The notes under the pieces: model-generated
Told to the model about the DNA's origin: nothing
Seen by the model: only the letters and a program-made list of their open reading frames with translations
The model's database searches: none
DNA from: an uncultured Sphingobacteriaceae bacterium
GTDB taxonomy: Bacteria > Bacteroidota > Bacteroidia > Sphingobacteriales > Sphingobacteriaceae
Direction of reading: 5' to 3'
DNA length: 27,075 bases
Assembly (NCBI GenBank): GCA_946887045.1
Contig: CAMPKC010000060.1
Location: forward strand, 1-27,075
Made by a program: the position numbers and the translations under genes
Part shown: positions 1 through 8,932 of the stretch, one piece after another
Layout: every line of letters begins with the position of its first letter
Numbering within the stretch: position 1 is the first letter of the stretch

Positions 1-16
1 ACTAAATCGATTTAGG
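1..16. promoter_or_regulatory. LacI-type palindromic operator at window edge
   Basis: ACTAAATCGATTTAGG matches the 16-bp palindrome found upstream of four operons in this window, with one mismatch to the perfect form at the last base. On the minus strand it is preceded by TTTCC, as is the copy before the GH88 gene. It therefore probably controls a minus-strand gene starting just left of the window, but that gene is not visible. The match is seen directly; the LacI-type assignment is inferred from symmetry and the central CG. Confidence 0.6.
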
Positions 17-516
17 AAATAATTCTCATCTTTTATTGATTTTTCAAGAAATACAGAATTTTTCAATTTACTTTTCAAGAAAAAAACCGATTCGGTATCT
101 TTTTTATTATAACAATTGCTTTTTGATTTCTAAACCGATCAAATGAGCAATTTAACAATCGATATTCAGAAGCGACTATCGATGAGCAAAAAAAGTAACT
201 AAGAAAAGATAAACAATTTACGGCGTTAGGGAAAGTGCTAAAATTTTGAAATATTCATCGACGATAATTACGGGAGCTAATTAAAAGTATGCTGTCAGGG
301 CCGCTCCTTTTTCCCGTACTGCAAGCGATCGCTTTAACCTAGGTTGCGGATTTCAATGAATCGTTAGCGTATGGAATGATGCTTTGTCGGTGACCCCAGC
401 GTTGTAAAGTGTCAGTCATCTTCGAGATGTCTGACACTTATGTCCCCTGTAAGAGAGGCTGACCAAACATTCAATTTAAAAGCGATTTCGCTTCCCGTAT
501 CTGCGAACGCTCCTAT
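17..516. other. Intergenic region downstream of GH43
   Basis: This stretch of about 500 bases holds no convincing gene. It contains two partial operator-like sequences (ACCGATTCGGT at 86-96 and CTAAACCGATCAAA at 130-143) and a strong hairpin at 407-439 described separately. The segment around 280-400 is richer in GC than its flanks. It may be a dispersed repeat or a gene remnant, but no coding sequence could be recognised. Confidence 0.4.
407..439 (-). terminator. Strong hairpin downstream of GH43
   Basis: AAGTGTCAG (407-415) pairs with CTGACACTT (431-439). After one T.T mismatch, CATCT pairs with AGATG around a three-base TCG loop, giving about 14 paired positions. It lies about 77 bases past the GH43 stop. 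No T-tract follows on either strand, so it is not a classical intrinsic terminator. It could be an mRNA 3' stabiliser or a dispersed palindromic repeat. Confidence 0.45.
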
Positions 517-2187
517 CTACTTTTCTATTCTAAACCAATCAACATCCGCGTATCCACCCGTGCGTACGTCGGCCATGCTGGTGGCAAATAAACCAACTTT
601 CGCTCCTATCCATTTATCAGGTTTCGCCTGGAAAGGAGTGCCCAGTATTTTATAATTTATTCCATCTTCACTATAGCTGAAGGTACACATTGCATCGGGC
701 GACTTAACCTTTACCCTCAAATACACTTCCTTTTTTTCAAGCGACGCTTCTGCGATTATTTTTTCTTCTTTACTATTTAATGCCTCTGTGCAAATCACAT
801 GAGATACCCGGAATCCTTTTTCATTTTTTGATATGGACAAGTAAGAGTAATCATTCCCCATGATTAATAAGCCGGCCTTTTTACTTTGCCAGACATCCCA
901 TTCTATATTAAATTCAACTTTTGTAGTAGCGGTGAAATCTGGTGCAGGAAACTTTTGAAGCAATAAGTTTGGAACCGGCCATAAATTCACTGTACCGGCA
1001 GGTTGAGGAAATGCAAACAAGCGTAAGACCCCCTCATTTTGCATAGGCATACTCCAGGTTACTTTCGGATTTGCATGCCACTGCCATTGTAATCCGAGAA
1101 TATCGGAGTTAAACTCGTCACTTTCTGCGGGAGTATTTACCGGGTGTATCTTCCCTACGTTTGGCTTTCTAAAAGACGATACCGGCTCACCTTTTCCGTC
1201 TCCGTCCTTATCTATACCCATTACAGGCCAGTCGTTAATCCAGTTTACCGGCTGCAAATGAAGTATTCTTCCATACGCACCCCGGTCCTGAAAATGCAGA
1301 AACCAGGATTCACCTGTCTGAGTATCCACCAACGCACCCTGGTGAGGACCATTAATCGAAGTACTGCCTTGTTCTAAAACTACCTTTTCTTCGTATGGAC
1401 CATAAATGTTTTTAGATCTTAGTATTAGTTGCCAACCTGTAGCCACACCACCGGCAGGTGCAAAAATATAGTAGTAGCCATTTCTTTTATAAATCTTAGG
1501 CCCCTCTACTGTGTGATGAAAATCATGGCCGCTAAACACATTTCGCCCTTCATCAATTACAGCGGTGCCTTCCGTATTCATCCGGTACACGGTAAGCAGA
1601 CTATTTACACCCGCCCGGCTACCGGCCCATGCTATGCTCAAATAAGCCTTCCCGTCTTCGTCCCAATACGGACTAGGGTCAATAATACCTTTACCCGGAA
1701 GCATTAAAAGCGGCTTAGACCACTCCTCCGCCGGGTCTTTAGTTTTAATCATGTAAATCCCATAGTCAGGATCAGGGTAATAGATATAAAACTCGCCTTT
1801 ATGATATTTTATAGTAGGTGCCCAAACGCCTTTGCCATGCTGCGGAACATCAAACACATCAGCTGGAATTTGCTTCTTGATAGCATAATTTATGATTCGC
1901 CAGTTTATTAAATCTTTCGAATGAAGAATCGGAAGGCCGGGCGTACAGTTGAAACTGGATGAAACTAAATAATAATCATCTCCAACGCGAATTGCATCTG
2001 GATCAGAATAATCAGCAAATAAAACCGGGTTCTTGAAGGTGCCATCTCCATTATCTGAAACCCAAACCTTTGAAACATAATTTTGAGACGGAATGTTGAT
2101 CGGGTTTTTATGAGTAACCGTACAGGCGCTGCTTAGAATTACGCTTAACAGACCTATGCTTCTCGAAAAGAACATTTTGCAGAACAT
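517..2187 (-). CDS. GH43 glycosidase lipoprotein with C-terminal lectin-like domain
   Basis: The 556-residue protein is a probable arabinofuranosidase or xylosidase acting at the cell surface or in the periplasm. A lipobox ends at Cys22 (LSSAC). The five-blade GH43 fold spans about residues 50-330, with the expected three acids visible: D62 (SDPDAI, base), D170 (IIDPSPYW, pKa modulator) and E228 (HHTVEGPK, acid). Residues about 345-553 form a concanavalin-like C-terminal domain (GH43_C2/DUF1349 type) common in GH43 subfamilies 10-12; the subfamily is not certain. The gene stands alone between the susCD terminator and the end of the locus. A LacI-type operator/promoter lies 150 bases upstream, and an intrinsic terminator sits in its leader. 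Met5 is an alternative start. Linkage specificity cannot be read from sequence. Confidence 0.88.
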   Translation of the reverse strand: MFCKMFFSRSIGLLSVILSSACTVTHKNPINIPSQNYVSKVWVSDNGDGTFKNPVLFADYSDPDAIRVGDDYYLVSSSFNCTPGLPILHSKDLINWRIINYAIKKQIPADVFDVPQHGKGVWAPTIKYHKGEFYIYYPDPDYGIYMIKTKDPAEEWSKPLLMLPGKGIIDPSPYWDEDGKAYLSIAWAGSRAGVNSLLTVYRMNTEGTAVIDEGRNVFSGHDFHHTVEGPKIYKRNGYYYIFAPAGGVATGWQLILRSKNIYGPYEEKVVLEQGSTSINGPHQGALVDTQTGESWFLHFQDRGAYGRILHLQPVNWINDWPVMGIDKDGDGKGEPVSSFRKPNVGKIHPVNTPAESDEFNSDILGLQWQWHANPKVTWSMPMQNEGVLRLFAFPQPAGTVNLWPVPNLLLQKFPAPDFTATTKVEFNIEWDVWQSKKAGLLIMGNDYSYLSISKNEKGFRVSHVICTEALNSKEEKIIAEASLEKKEVYLRVKVKSPDAMCTFSYSEDGINYKILGTPFQAKPDKWIGAKVGLFATSMADVRTGGYADVDWFRIEK

Positions 2188-2230
2188 ATTTAATATTGAT
2201 GATTTTAGATCTCATACAAACCAACGTCGG

Positions 2231-2271
2231 AAAAAAACCCCGGCTATGTTATGGGAACATAGAGCCGGGGG
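2231..2271 (-). terminator. Intrinsic terminator inside the GH43 leader
   Basis: On the minus strand a GC-rich stem (CCCCGGC plus TATGTT arms, 2238-2271, with a 2-base bulge and a 5-base loop) is followed directly by seven T residues (2237-2231). This is a textbook rho-independent terminator. It lies downstream of the operator/promoter at 2339-2370 and upstream of the GH43 start at 2187. The susCD genes already have their own terminator at 2454-2495, so this one probably conditions GH43 transcription. It could instead be a second barrier against readthrough if an unseen promoter lies at 2188-2230. Confidence 0.8.
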
Positions 2272-2338
2272 TAATTAACCAATTTATAGAGGGAGTTTTA
2301 GTATGCACGATTATTTTGAAAGTCCGGTTTATTGATTT

Positions 2339-2370
2339 CAAATATAAAAAACTAAATCGGTTTAGTCAAG
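2339..2370 (-). promoter_or_regulatory. GH43 promoter with LacI-type operator in the spacer
   Basis: On the minus strand, CTTG (2370-2367) resembles the Bacteroidota -33 box and TATATTTG (2346-2339) matches the -7 consensus TAnnTTTG exactly, 20 bases apart. The spacer is largely filled by the palindrome at 2351-2366 (ACTAAACCGATTTAGT on this strand). A bound repressor would block RNA polymerase. The sequence match is direct; repression and the regulator family are inferred. Confidence 0.75.
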
Positions 2371-2453
2371 AGATCTTGCAATAAACTGTCTGTGAATGAA
2401 ATCATCTGGTCAATAATCAACAGTTAGCGGACTTTGAGCTGCATGTTATTTCG

Positions 2454-2495
2454 ACAAAAGAAACTATTCATCGGGCCCTTTTTCCAGATGAATAG
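2454..2495 (-). terminator. Intrinsic terminator after susCD
   Basis: On the minus strand, 18 bases past the susD stop, CTATTCATC and its complement GATGAATAG (2464-2472 and 2487-2495) form a 9-bp stem followed by a T-rich run (TTTCTTTTGT, 2463-2454). This is a good rho-independent terminator closing the susC-susD transcript. Confidence 0.75.
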
Positions 2496-2512
2496 CTCTT
2501 TTAAATCAAAGG

Positions 2513-4150
2513 CTAATAACCTTGATTCTGTACCAGGTTATTATTTTTTTCAATCTCTGTTCGCGGTATTGGGAATAGAGTTCTATTAATATTGTTAGTT
2601 GCTGAATGAGACAACCAGGACTTTTTAGTGAATGCCCCGAATCTGATCATATCAGTACGTCTGTGACCTTCCTGCTCAAACTCCCATCCTAACTCGTCTA
2701 AAAACCTTCCATATTGAATATCAGCACCACCTTCGGTAGTATGCAGATTATTTACATCGTCCTGAAGTCCGTATGCATAAGAACTGCCTTGCAGTAGCTG
2801 CGCGCCGGTAACAATAGCCTTGGCTGGATCTGATGTGAAGTTTCTTTGTCTAACCTGGGTAACAATAGTGGCGGCGGCATCTGGCAATCCGGTACGTAAT
2901 AAACATTCAGCCTTCATCATCAATATATCTGCATACCGATAAATTGGATAATCGTTACTCAGTCTGTTGGTGGATCCCATCTTAATTTCGAATTTATTAA
3001 GGCGAAAACCGTGTACAGATTCTCCTTTCTCGAGCCCGGGTAATTCATTAACAAAGTTTAAAGGCTGGTTCTTAAAATCGCCCTGGGCAACATATAGCAT
3101 TTGCCCTGATGAATTAAACTGCTGACCTTTTATCCAATTGTTTACATATCTGGCATCACTTTGATCAAATGTGCTGATAAACTGAGGGATTGCACACATA
3201 CCACCCCATGGCGTATTTTTAAGATTATAGGTAGCCTGATTTTCCTGTTGCAATGTTTGCATATGATGATCAAAAGCATTCCAGTTATCAGTATAGTCCT
3301 CATCCATAGGCAAAGCAAATATTATCTCTTTCGAGCCCTGATTCTCGGTTAAGAATACATTTTTCTGGTTCGGTTCTAATACATATCCTGCGCCCGAATT
3401 GATTACAGCATCACATGCAGCAATACATTCGGTCCATTTAGGTGTTCCGGTATAAACACCTGCATTTAAATACATTTTTGCCAGCAAGGTATACGCAGCC
3501 CATTTATTGAATTTCCCATAGGTAGAAACGTTATTTTCAGAGCTTAAGGCAGGTATATTATCATTAAGTTCTTTAACAATAAAATTATATACCTCCAGGC
3601 GAGTACTTTGCTTGGGTAAGAACCCCTGAGGGAGATCGAACTGTGTTACAATAGGGATATTTCCAAAAAAGTCGCACAAGATAGCATAATACGAAGCCCT
3701 CAATACTTTGAGCTCTGCAAGTGTAGATTCTCTGCCCTCCGTTACAGGTATTAAACCCGATTCAATTTGATAAATAATTCTGTTACAGTTGGTAATTCCT
3801 GCGTATGTTCTGTTCCAGGTATTTCTTACAACATCGTCATCCGTGGTCCAGGTATGTTTATGCAAGCGTTGATAAACGCCATCATCAAACCATCCCCATG
3901 GACGTTTAGGTATAACAATCTGATCTCCGGTAATTTCCTGGGCACGCCAAAGGCCATTCCAATCCAGCAAAATAAACCTCCATTGAGAATAACCGGCACC
4001 AACCAAAGCGGCCAGATCATCTTTAGTTGGATTAAACCTGGTAGATATAATTGTACTATATGGATCGTCCTTTAATTTAGTACAGGCAGGTATGGTTATT
4101 ATTGAAAAAAGCAGAATAATAACCCAATATTGTTTTTTTAGATTTTTCAT
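2513..4150 (-). CDS. susD: SusD/RagB-family outer-membrane glycan-binding lipoprotein
   Basis: SusD-like proteins cap the SusC barrel at the cell surface and capture oligosaccharides for import. The chosen start gives 545 residues beginning MKNLKKQYW, with a hydrophobic stretch and a lipobox ending at Cys23 (IPAC). Acidic residues follow the cysteine (KDD), as in Bacteroidota lipoprotein export signals. An upstream ATG at 4222 would add 24 residues and spoil the signal peptide, so it was not used. The middle holds the usual TPR-like region (NRIIYQIESG, AELKVLRASYYAIL, YTLLAKMYLNAGVY), and the C-terminus shows the SusD signature region (YPIYRYADILMMKAECLLR, then LDELGWEFEQEGHRRTDMIRFG). It is 82 bases downstream of susC and is co-transcribed with it. 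Confidence 0.95.
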   Translation of the reverse strand: MKNLKKQYWVIILLFSIITIPACTKLKDDPYSTIISTRFNPTKDDLAALVGAGYSQWRFILLDWNGLWRAQEITGDQIVIPKRPWGWFDDGVYQRLHKHTWTTDDDVVRNTWNRTYAGITNCNRIIYQIESGLIPVTEGRESTLAELKVLRASYYAILCDFFGNIPIVTQFDLPQGFLPKQSTRLEVYNFIVKELNDNIPALSSENNVSTYGKFNKWAAYTLLAKMYLNAGVYTGTPKWTECIAACDAVINSGAGYVLEPNQKNVFLTENQGSKEIIFALPMDEDYTDNWNAFDHHMQTLQQENQATYNLKNTPWGGMCAIPQFISTFDQSDARYVNNWIKGQQFNSSGQMLYVAQGDFKNQPLNFVNELPGLEKGESVHGFRLNKFEIKMGSTNRLSNDYPIYRYADILMMKAECLLRTGLPDAAATIVTQVRQRNFTSDPAKAIVTGAQLLQGSSYAYGLQDDVNNLHTTEGGADIQYGRFLDELGWEFEQEGHRRTDMIRFGAFTKKSWLSHSATNNINRTLFPIPRTEIEKNNNLVQNQGY

Positions 4151-4232
4151 TCGAATATTTTTTATGTTGAACTGAGAATTGAATAAAGCGGACTCTACGA
4201 TGTGCTTATTCAGGTTTATCACATTTCAAGTA

Positions 4233-7200
4233 TTAAAAATTAAGATTAACGCCCATTGTAAATGTTCGGGTTGTAGGATACTTATCACGATCATCCAAAC
4301 CTGGGTTTAATCCCATACGGTTCACTTCAGGATCCAAGCCCTTATATTTGGTGAATGTCAACGTATTCAAAGAAGAAAGATAGAATCTGGCACCTTTTAC
4401 ATACTTTGATTTAAATTTATTGAAATTATATCCCAGAGTTATATTATCCACTTTCCAGAAGTCTCCATCTTCAACATAATAACTGTTGAATTCCAGGGCG
4501 GCGACATTAAGCTTTGCTTTTCCAAAAACCGGGTCGTAAGCTGATTTCAAGATATTATAGTTCTGTATTACGGGATTTTCCATATACATTCTTTGAGAGT
4601 TGATTATCTGAAAGTCAAACGCCCCTCTCATGGTAACACTTAAATCAAAGTTTTTATAGGAGAAACTATTGTTCCAGCCGGCATAATATTTAGGAAGTCC
4701 GTTACCAATTACTTTTTTATCCTCAAAACTATGCGCCAGATCATCATATTTTACTGGTTCACCGTTTCTGCCTTCATAAATCCACTCTCCGTTGTCATCG
4801 ATGTCTATTACTTTATACCCATAAAAATCACCTATGCCTTTTCCAATAAATACAATATTCGTAAATGTCTGGATTGGAATTCCGGCAAAACCAGTTGTAA
4901 AGTAATTAGTAGTAGTTTTATAAAGATCGTTTGACAAGCTTATTAATTTATTTGTATTGGTAGAGAAATTAACGCTTGAATTCCAAACAAACTGTTTTGA
5001 TTTTAAGGGCAGGAAATTTAGCATAATCTCGAGTCCCTTATTTTCCATCTTACCCACATTCGCCTGAGTTTCAGGATATAAATTTGGTGGACTCGGCACC
5101 TGGTATCTATAAAGCAAATCTTTAATCTGCCGGTTGTAAACGTCAATATTTCCACTTATCCTTCCCTGCAGCATACTAAAATCGAGTCCAAGATTAGTTT
5201 CATGCTTCTCTTCCCAACGAATAAACGGGTTGGGGTTTGTAGCAGGCCCCAGTGTTCTTATCCATTTACCATTTGAATAAACATAGTTTCCGTATCCTAA
5301 TAAGGGCTGACTGAGGAATCCGTCATTTGGCGGATTTCCTGTGATCCCGTAACCTGCACGAAGCTTTAGATCATCAAACAGCTTCTGCTTACTCATGAAA
5401 TTTTCTTTAGTAATTCTCCAACCGCCGGATACTGCCCAAAAATTACCCCACGGACTATTAGCTCCATATAACTGACTGGCACCTTCATGTCTTAAGCTTG
5501 CCAACAACAGATACTTGTCTTTATAGCTATAATTTAGCCTACCAAAGAAACTTATCAGGTTTGTTTCAGATTTGCCGCTGCTTAGGGTAGCTTTACTATC
5601 TTTAATACCTTCACCCAATCCTATATTATTATAGCCGAAAATATCGGTGGGAAAATCCTGATTTTGTGAATACATGCTAGTCGATTCGTTCTCCTGATAT
5701 CCATAGCCCCCTAAAGCAACAAATCTGTGATCGTTAAAGGATTTTGAATACTCGGCAGTTAACTCTGCTAAACGGTCAATTGACAGGTTAGAGTTAACTG
5801 AAGCGAAACCATTTAAGCTACTTTTAATGGTAGAAATATGATTTTTACTTTCAGAGTATCCGCCATTACCATTAAATCTGGAATAGGAAAACATAGCAGA
5901 AAGCTTCAGATCACTAATGGGGGTATAAGCAATTGTACTATTCATACGAGAGTTTACATTTTTTGCCTGCCCATCGCTTTCAAACAAAAGAGACATTGGG
6001 TTCTCATAATCAAAATTCCCTGTGTTCTCATAAAAGTTCCCGCTGGTGTTAAAAACAGGTTCTGTAGGATTACGAATTACTGTTTGCCTGTAAATCCAGC
6101 CGTTAAAGCTCCCACCATTAGAATTTCGCGTATAATTATTGGTCTGATTTAGAATGCCCACATTAAGTTTCAACTTATTGTCTAACATGCTATGGTTTAC
6201 ATCAATTCTACCGGTAAATGTTTTGTTATCACTTTTTTTGAAAATCCCTTCTAAATCTCTATAGTTAGCGGATGCAAGATAGTTTGTCGTGCTATTTCCG
6301 CCTCTTATAGTCAAATTATGGACATGCGTTAGTGGCGTTTGAGTGGCTTCTTTTAACCAGTCTGTATCGCCTCCTGCATCCCATGAAGCCGCCCTTGTTC
6401 CCGCGCTAATCTGATCACGATAATCCTGAGCGCTTAACATGTCCAGCTTTCTCGAAATAGTTTGAGTGCTTGCGTATCCACTATAATCGACACTATTTGT
6501 AAAAGTTCCTTTTGCTCTTTTCGTAGTTATGATTATTACTCCATTAGAGCCCCGGACTCCGTATATGGCTGCGGCCGAACCATCTTTCAATACATCCACC
6601 GACTCAATATCTTCCGGGGCTACTGTTTTAAGATCACCAGGAATTCCGTCAATTAAAACCAATGGATTGGAATTTGCCCCAAAGAGAGTAGTATTTCCGC
6701 GCAATAATATTTGTGTGCCGGCTGTTGGATTACCACTTGGTGCACCGATTGTCAATCCGGCTATCTTACCCTGTAACAACTGACCTGCATCTTGTACCGG
6801 CCCTTTTACAAAATCTTCTGACTTAACCGTCGCAACTGCACTTGTAACATCCGCCCTTCGCTGAGTGCCATAACCAATTACCACAACTTCAGAAAGATTT
6901 TCTGCGGTAGTCTGCAAGGATACATCGATTGTGGTTTTATCGGCTACCGGAATTTCGACTGATTTATATCCTAAATAAGAAAACACCAATATTGAAGCCT
7001 GATCGGGTACTGATATGGAGTACTGACCATCCAGGTTTGTGGTTGTCCCTGCTGAAGACCCTTTAACTTTTACACTTACCCCTATTAATGATTGCCCCTC
7101 TTCATCTTTTACCGTTCCTCTAATTATTACATCTTTTTTAACATCATTAATTAGAAGACTTGGTTCAAAGAGTGTCGCATCATCCTTTTCGATAATAATT

Positions 7201-7547
7201 ATTTTACGGTTTCGCTCAATATAGCTCAGGCGTGTGTTCTTTAATAATCGTTTCAATATTAAATCAACAGGTTTATCGCTCTCAGAAACCGAAATGCTTT
7301 TGTAAGCAGAAATCAATTTATCGTTATAAACGAAACGCAGTTTACTTTTTTGTTGAATGGTATTGAGAATGTCTTTTAAGGGTTGATTCTCAACCTTTAG
7401 ATTGATCTTTACTTCAGAAGCAACCTGTCCGTTTGTAAAACTTGCAAGAAGGAGCTGAGTGCTAAGCACTAAGAAGAACACGATCTGGCAACTAATTCTC
7501 ATTGTTTGTCTTATGAAATAGGAATTACATGTGGTATATTTTTTCAT
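4233..7547 (-). CDS. susC: SusC/RagA TonB-dependent transporter with STN signalling domain
   Basis: The 1104-residue outer-membrane barrel imports glycan fragments with SusD. Visible in order are a signal peptide (to about residue 41, ending FTNGQ), an STN secretin/TonB short N-terminal domain (about 45-120), a CarboxypepD_reg-like beta-sandwich (about 140-215, GTVKDEEGQSLIGVSVKVKG), a TonB-box-like segment (LSEVVVIGYGTQ, 218-229), a plug (about 230-345, ILLRGN, LVLIDGIPG, GSAAAIYGVRGSNGVIIITT) and a long barrel to the C-terminus. The STN domain is the hallmark of receptors that signal to a FecR-type anti-sigma factor, and such a gene lies directly upstream. Specificity is not readable. No operator of the 16-bp type is seen upstream, so control is probably through the ECF sigma relay. 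Confidence 0.96.
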   Translation of the reverse strand: MKKYTTCNSYFIRQTMRISCQIVFFLVLSTQLLLASFTNGQVASEVKINLKVENQPLKDILNTIQQKSKLRFVYNDKLISAYKSISVSESDKPVDLILKRLLKNTRLSYIERNRKIIIIEKDDATLFEPSLLINDVKKDVIIRGTVKDEEGQSLIGVSVKVKGSSAGTTTNLDGQYSISVPDQASILVFSYLGYKSVEIPVADKTTIDVSLQTTAENLSEVVVIGYGTQRRADVTSAVATVKSEDFVKGPVQDAGQLLQGKIAGLTIGAPSGNPTAGTQILLRGNTTLFGANSNPLVLIDGIPGDLKTVAPEDIESVDVLKDGSAAAIYGVRGSNGVIIITTKRAKGTFTNSVDYSGYASTQTISRKLDMLSAQDYRDQISAGTRAASWDAGGDTDWLKEATQTPLTHVHNLTIRGGNSTTNYLASANYRDLEGIFKKSDNKTFTGRIDVNHSMLDNKLKLNVGILNQTNNYTRNSNGGSFNGWIYRQTVIRNPTEPVFNTSGNFYENTGNFDYENPMSLLFESDGQAKNVNSRMNSTIAYTPISDLKLSAMFSYSRFNGNGGYSESKNHISTIKSSLNGFASVNSNLSIDRLAELTAEYSKSFNDHRFVALGGYGYQENESTSMYSQNQDFPTDIFGYNNIGLGEGIKDSKATLSSGKSETNLISFFGRLNYSYKDKYLLLASLRHEGASQLYGANSPWGNFWAVSGGWRITKENFMSKQKLFDDLKLRAGYGITGNPPNDGFLSQPLLGYGNYVYSNGKWIRTLGPATNPNPFIRWEEKHETNLGLDFSMLQGRISGNIDVYNRQIKDLLYRYQVPSPPNLYPETQANVGKMENKGLEIMLNFLPLKSKQFVWNSSVNFSTNTNKLISLSNDLYKTTTNYFTTGFAGIPIQTFTNIVFIGKGIGDFYGYKVIDIDDNGEWIYEGRNGEPVKYDDLAHSFEDKKVIGNGLPKYYAGWNNSFSYKNFDLSVTMRGAFDFQIINSQRMYMENPVIQNYNILKSAYDPVFGKAKLNVAALEFNSYYVEDGDFWKVDNITLGYNFNKFKSKYVKGARFYLSSLNTLTFTKYKGLDPEVNRMGLNPGLDDRDKYPTTRTFTMGVNLNF

Positions 7548-7631
7548 ACCTTTGATAAGTTTGGTTAATAAATGGTTATTTGTTTCTAAACTGTACGGTC
7601 AGCCGATAATTGGAGTTATGAGACTGATCTT

Positions 7632-7660
7632 TACCGGTTAGGAAATCTTTCCTACCGGTA
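7632..7660. other. Hairpin between fecR and susC
   Basis: TACCGG-T-TAGGAAA and TTTCCTA-CCGGTA form a near-perfect inverted repeat with a 13-bp arm and one bulged T. It sits in the 150-base gap between the FecR stop and the susC start. On the minus strand the hairpin is followed by AAAGATC rather than T residues, so simple termination is unlikely. It may be a processing or stabilising structure, or a protein-binding site controlling susC relative to fecR. Confidence 0.55.
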
Positions 7661-7697
7661 TTCTTTAATACTAATTAATCATATCTGGCTTTTTAGG

Positions 7698-8678
7698 TTA
7701 ATTAAACAGGTTGTATTTTTTACTGAACAAGATATTTTTACCTTGTTTTACATATCTAAGTTTATTGGCCTTAGCAATCGAAAAGAGAATTTCATCAAGA
7801 GTATCGTGCTGATCAAAACTAGCTGTGAATCTAATATTTTCGATATCTTGATTTTTATAATTGATTCTGATGTCGAAGGAATGCTGAAGAATTAAAGCTA
7901 CATTCTTTAATAGCTCATTATTAAAGATTAACTTACCCTGTGTCCAACTTATTATCTCTCTGGCATTAATATTCTTTTTATCCATTTTCCACGAAAAACG
8001 ATCAACAGATACTTGTTCATTAGGCAACAAAAAAACGGGTTGTTCATTTTGATGAGCCTTTTTGCTCACTGCAACTTTTCCGCGGCTTACGGTAATCTCA
8101 ATATTTTTAAAATGTGCATACGACCGGATATTAAAAGCAGTGCCTAAAACTTGTGTTTTCGTTCCACCCGATTCGATTATAAAAGGTTTTTCTTTATTGT
8201 GGGCAACATCAAAATAAGCCTCTCCCTCAATTAAATTGACTTCTCTTAAGTCGCGGTTAAACTTTTCCGGATAACGCAATCTGGATCCTCCATTCAATAC
8301 AACAACAGACCCATCGCTTAAGGTTAACTTTGCTTTTTGCCCCATGGGCACAATAGTTTGCGCATATATAACAGGATCGAAATAATCTATAAGTTTGGTG
8401 TGATAGGTATTAATCATTAAGGAAAAAGCAGCTATCAAAATAACAGAAGCAGCAACTTTTAACCAATTAATGGATAAAGGTCTTACCTTGTCTGCTATAG
8501 TTGCATCAATACGTTTTTTTAGGTTCGTATTGAATATCGATTTTTCCTCTTCAGACCAACTAAATTCTCCGCTTGCCGAAGACAGGTCAAACCAGGCTTC
8601 CAGCCTGCTCAATTCTTCCGAAGAGCATTCCCCTTTTTCAAAGCGATCTAAAAGTTTTATTAATTCGTCTTCTTTCAT
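7698..8678 (-). CDS. FecR-family anti-sigma factor
   Basis: The 326-residue inner-membrane regulator should hold the neighbouring ECF sigma factor inactive until the SusC STN domain signals. Residues 1-65 form the cytoplasmic sigma-binding part, about 70-90 a single membrane helix (VAASVILIAAFSLMI), about 105-205 the periplasmic FecR domain (VPMGQKAKLTLSDGSVVVLN, EGEAYFDVAH, VLGTAFNIRSY), and about 255-322 the C-terminal DUF4974-type domain. The layout is typical of Bacteroidota PUL anti-sigma factors. It lies 254 bases downstream of the sigma gene and 150 bases upstream of susC. The gap before it (8679-8932) shows nothing clear apart from a short GAAACAGC direct repeat. Confidence 0.93.
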   Translation of the reverse strand: MKEDELIKLLDRFEKGECSSEELSRLEAWFDLSSASGEFSWSEEEKSIFNTNLKKRIDATIADKVRPLSINWLKVAASVILIAAFSLMINTYHTKLIDYFDPVIYAQTIVPMGQKAKLTLSDGSVVVLNGGSRLRYPEKFNRDLREVNLIEGEAYFDVAHNKEKPFIIESGGTKTQVLGTAFNIRSYAHFKNIEITVSRGKVAVSKKAHQNEQPVFLLPNEQVSVDRFSWKMDKKNINAREIISWTQGKLIFNNELLKNVALILQHSFDIRINYKNQDIENIRFTASFDQHDTLDEILFSIAKANKLRYVKQGKNILFSKKYNLFN

Positions 8679-8932
8679 GAACGGTTTATTATAAGCAAGT
8701 ATATCTAAAGGTTAACAGGGAGTAGACGTCAATCAAATAATTTTTTAATAATTGTAAAATCCCAACCAGCAAAGCTGATTAATGCTAAATATTCTAAATG
8801 AGTTAGGGGATTCTTTAAACGGGCCAGCGTTTAAAATTCCGTAATAGGTGCTATGGTAAGCATTTGGAAAGGAGCTAGCCGAAACAGCGAGGAAAGAACA
8901 ATTCGGAAACAGCAAAGAATATTTTATGCAAA

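Noticed and set aside
86..143. ACCGATTCGGT and CTAAACCGATCAAA as extra operators
   Set aside because: The first has odd-length symmetry unlike the 16-mer. The second keeps only one half-site. Neither sits at a recognisable promoter.
4150..4222. Longer susD starting at 4222
   Set aside because: The extra 24 residues would place a non-hydrophobic stretch before the lipoprotein signal; the start at 4150 gives a normal signal and lipobox.
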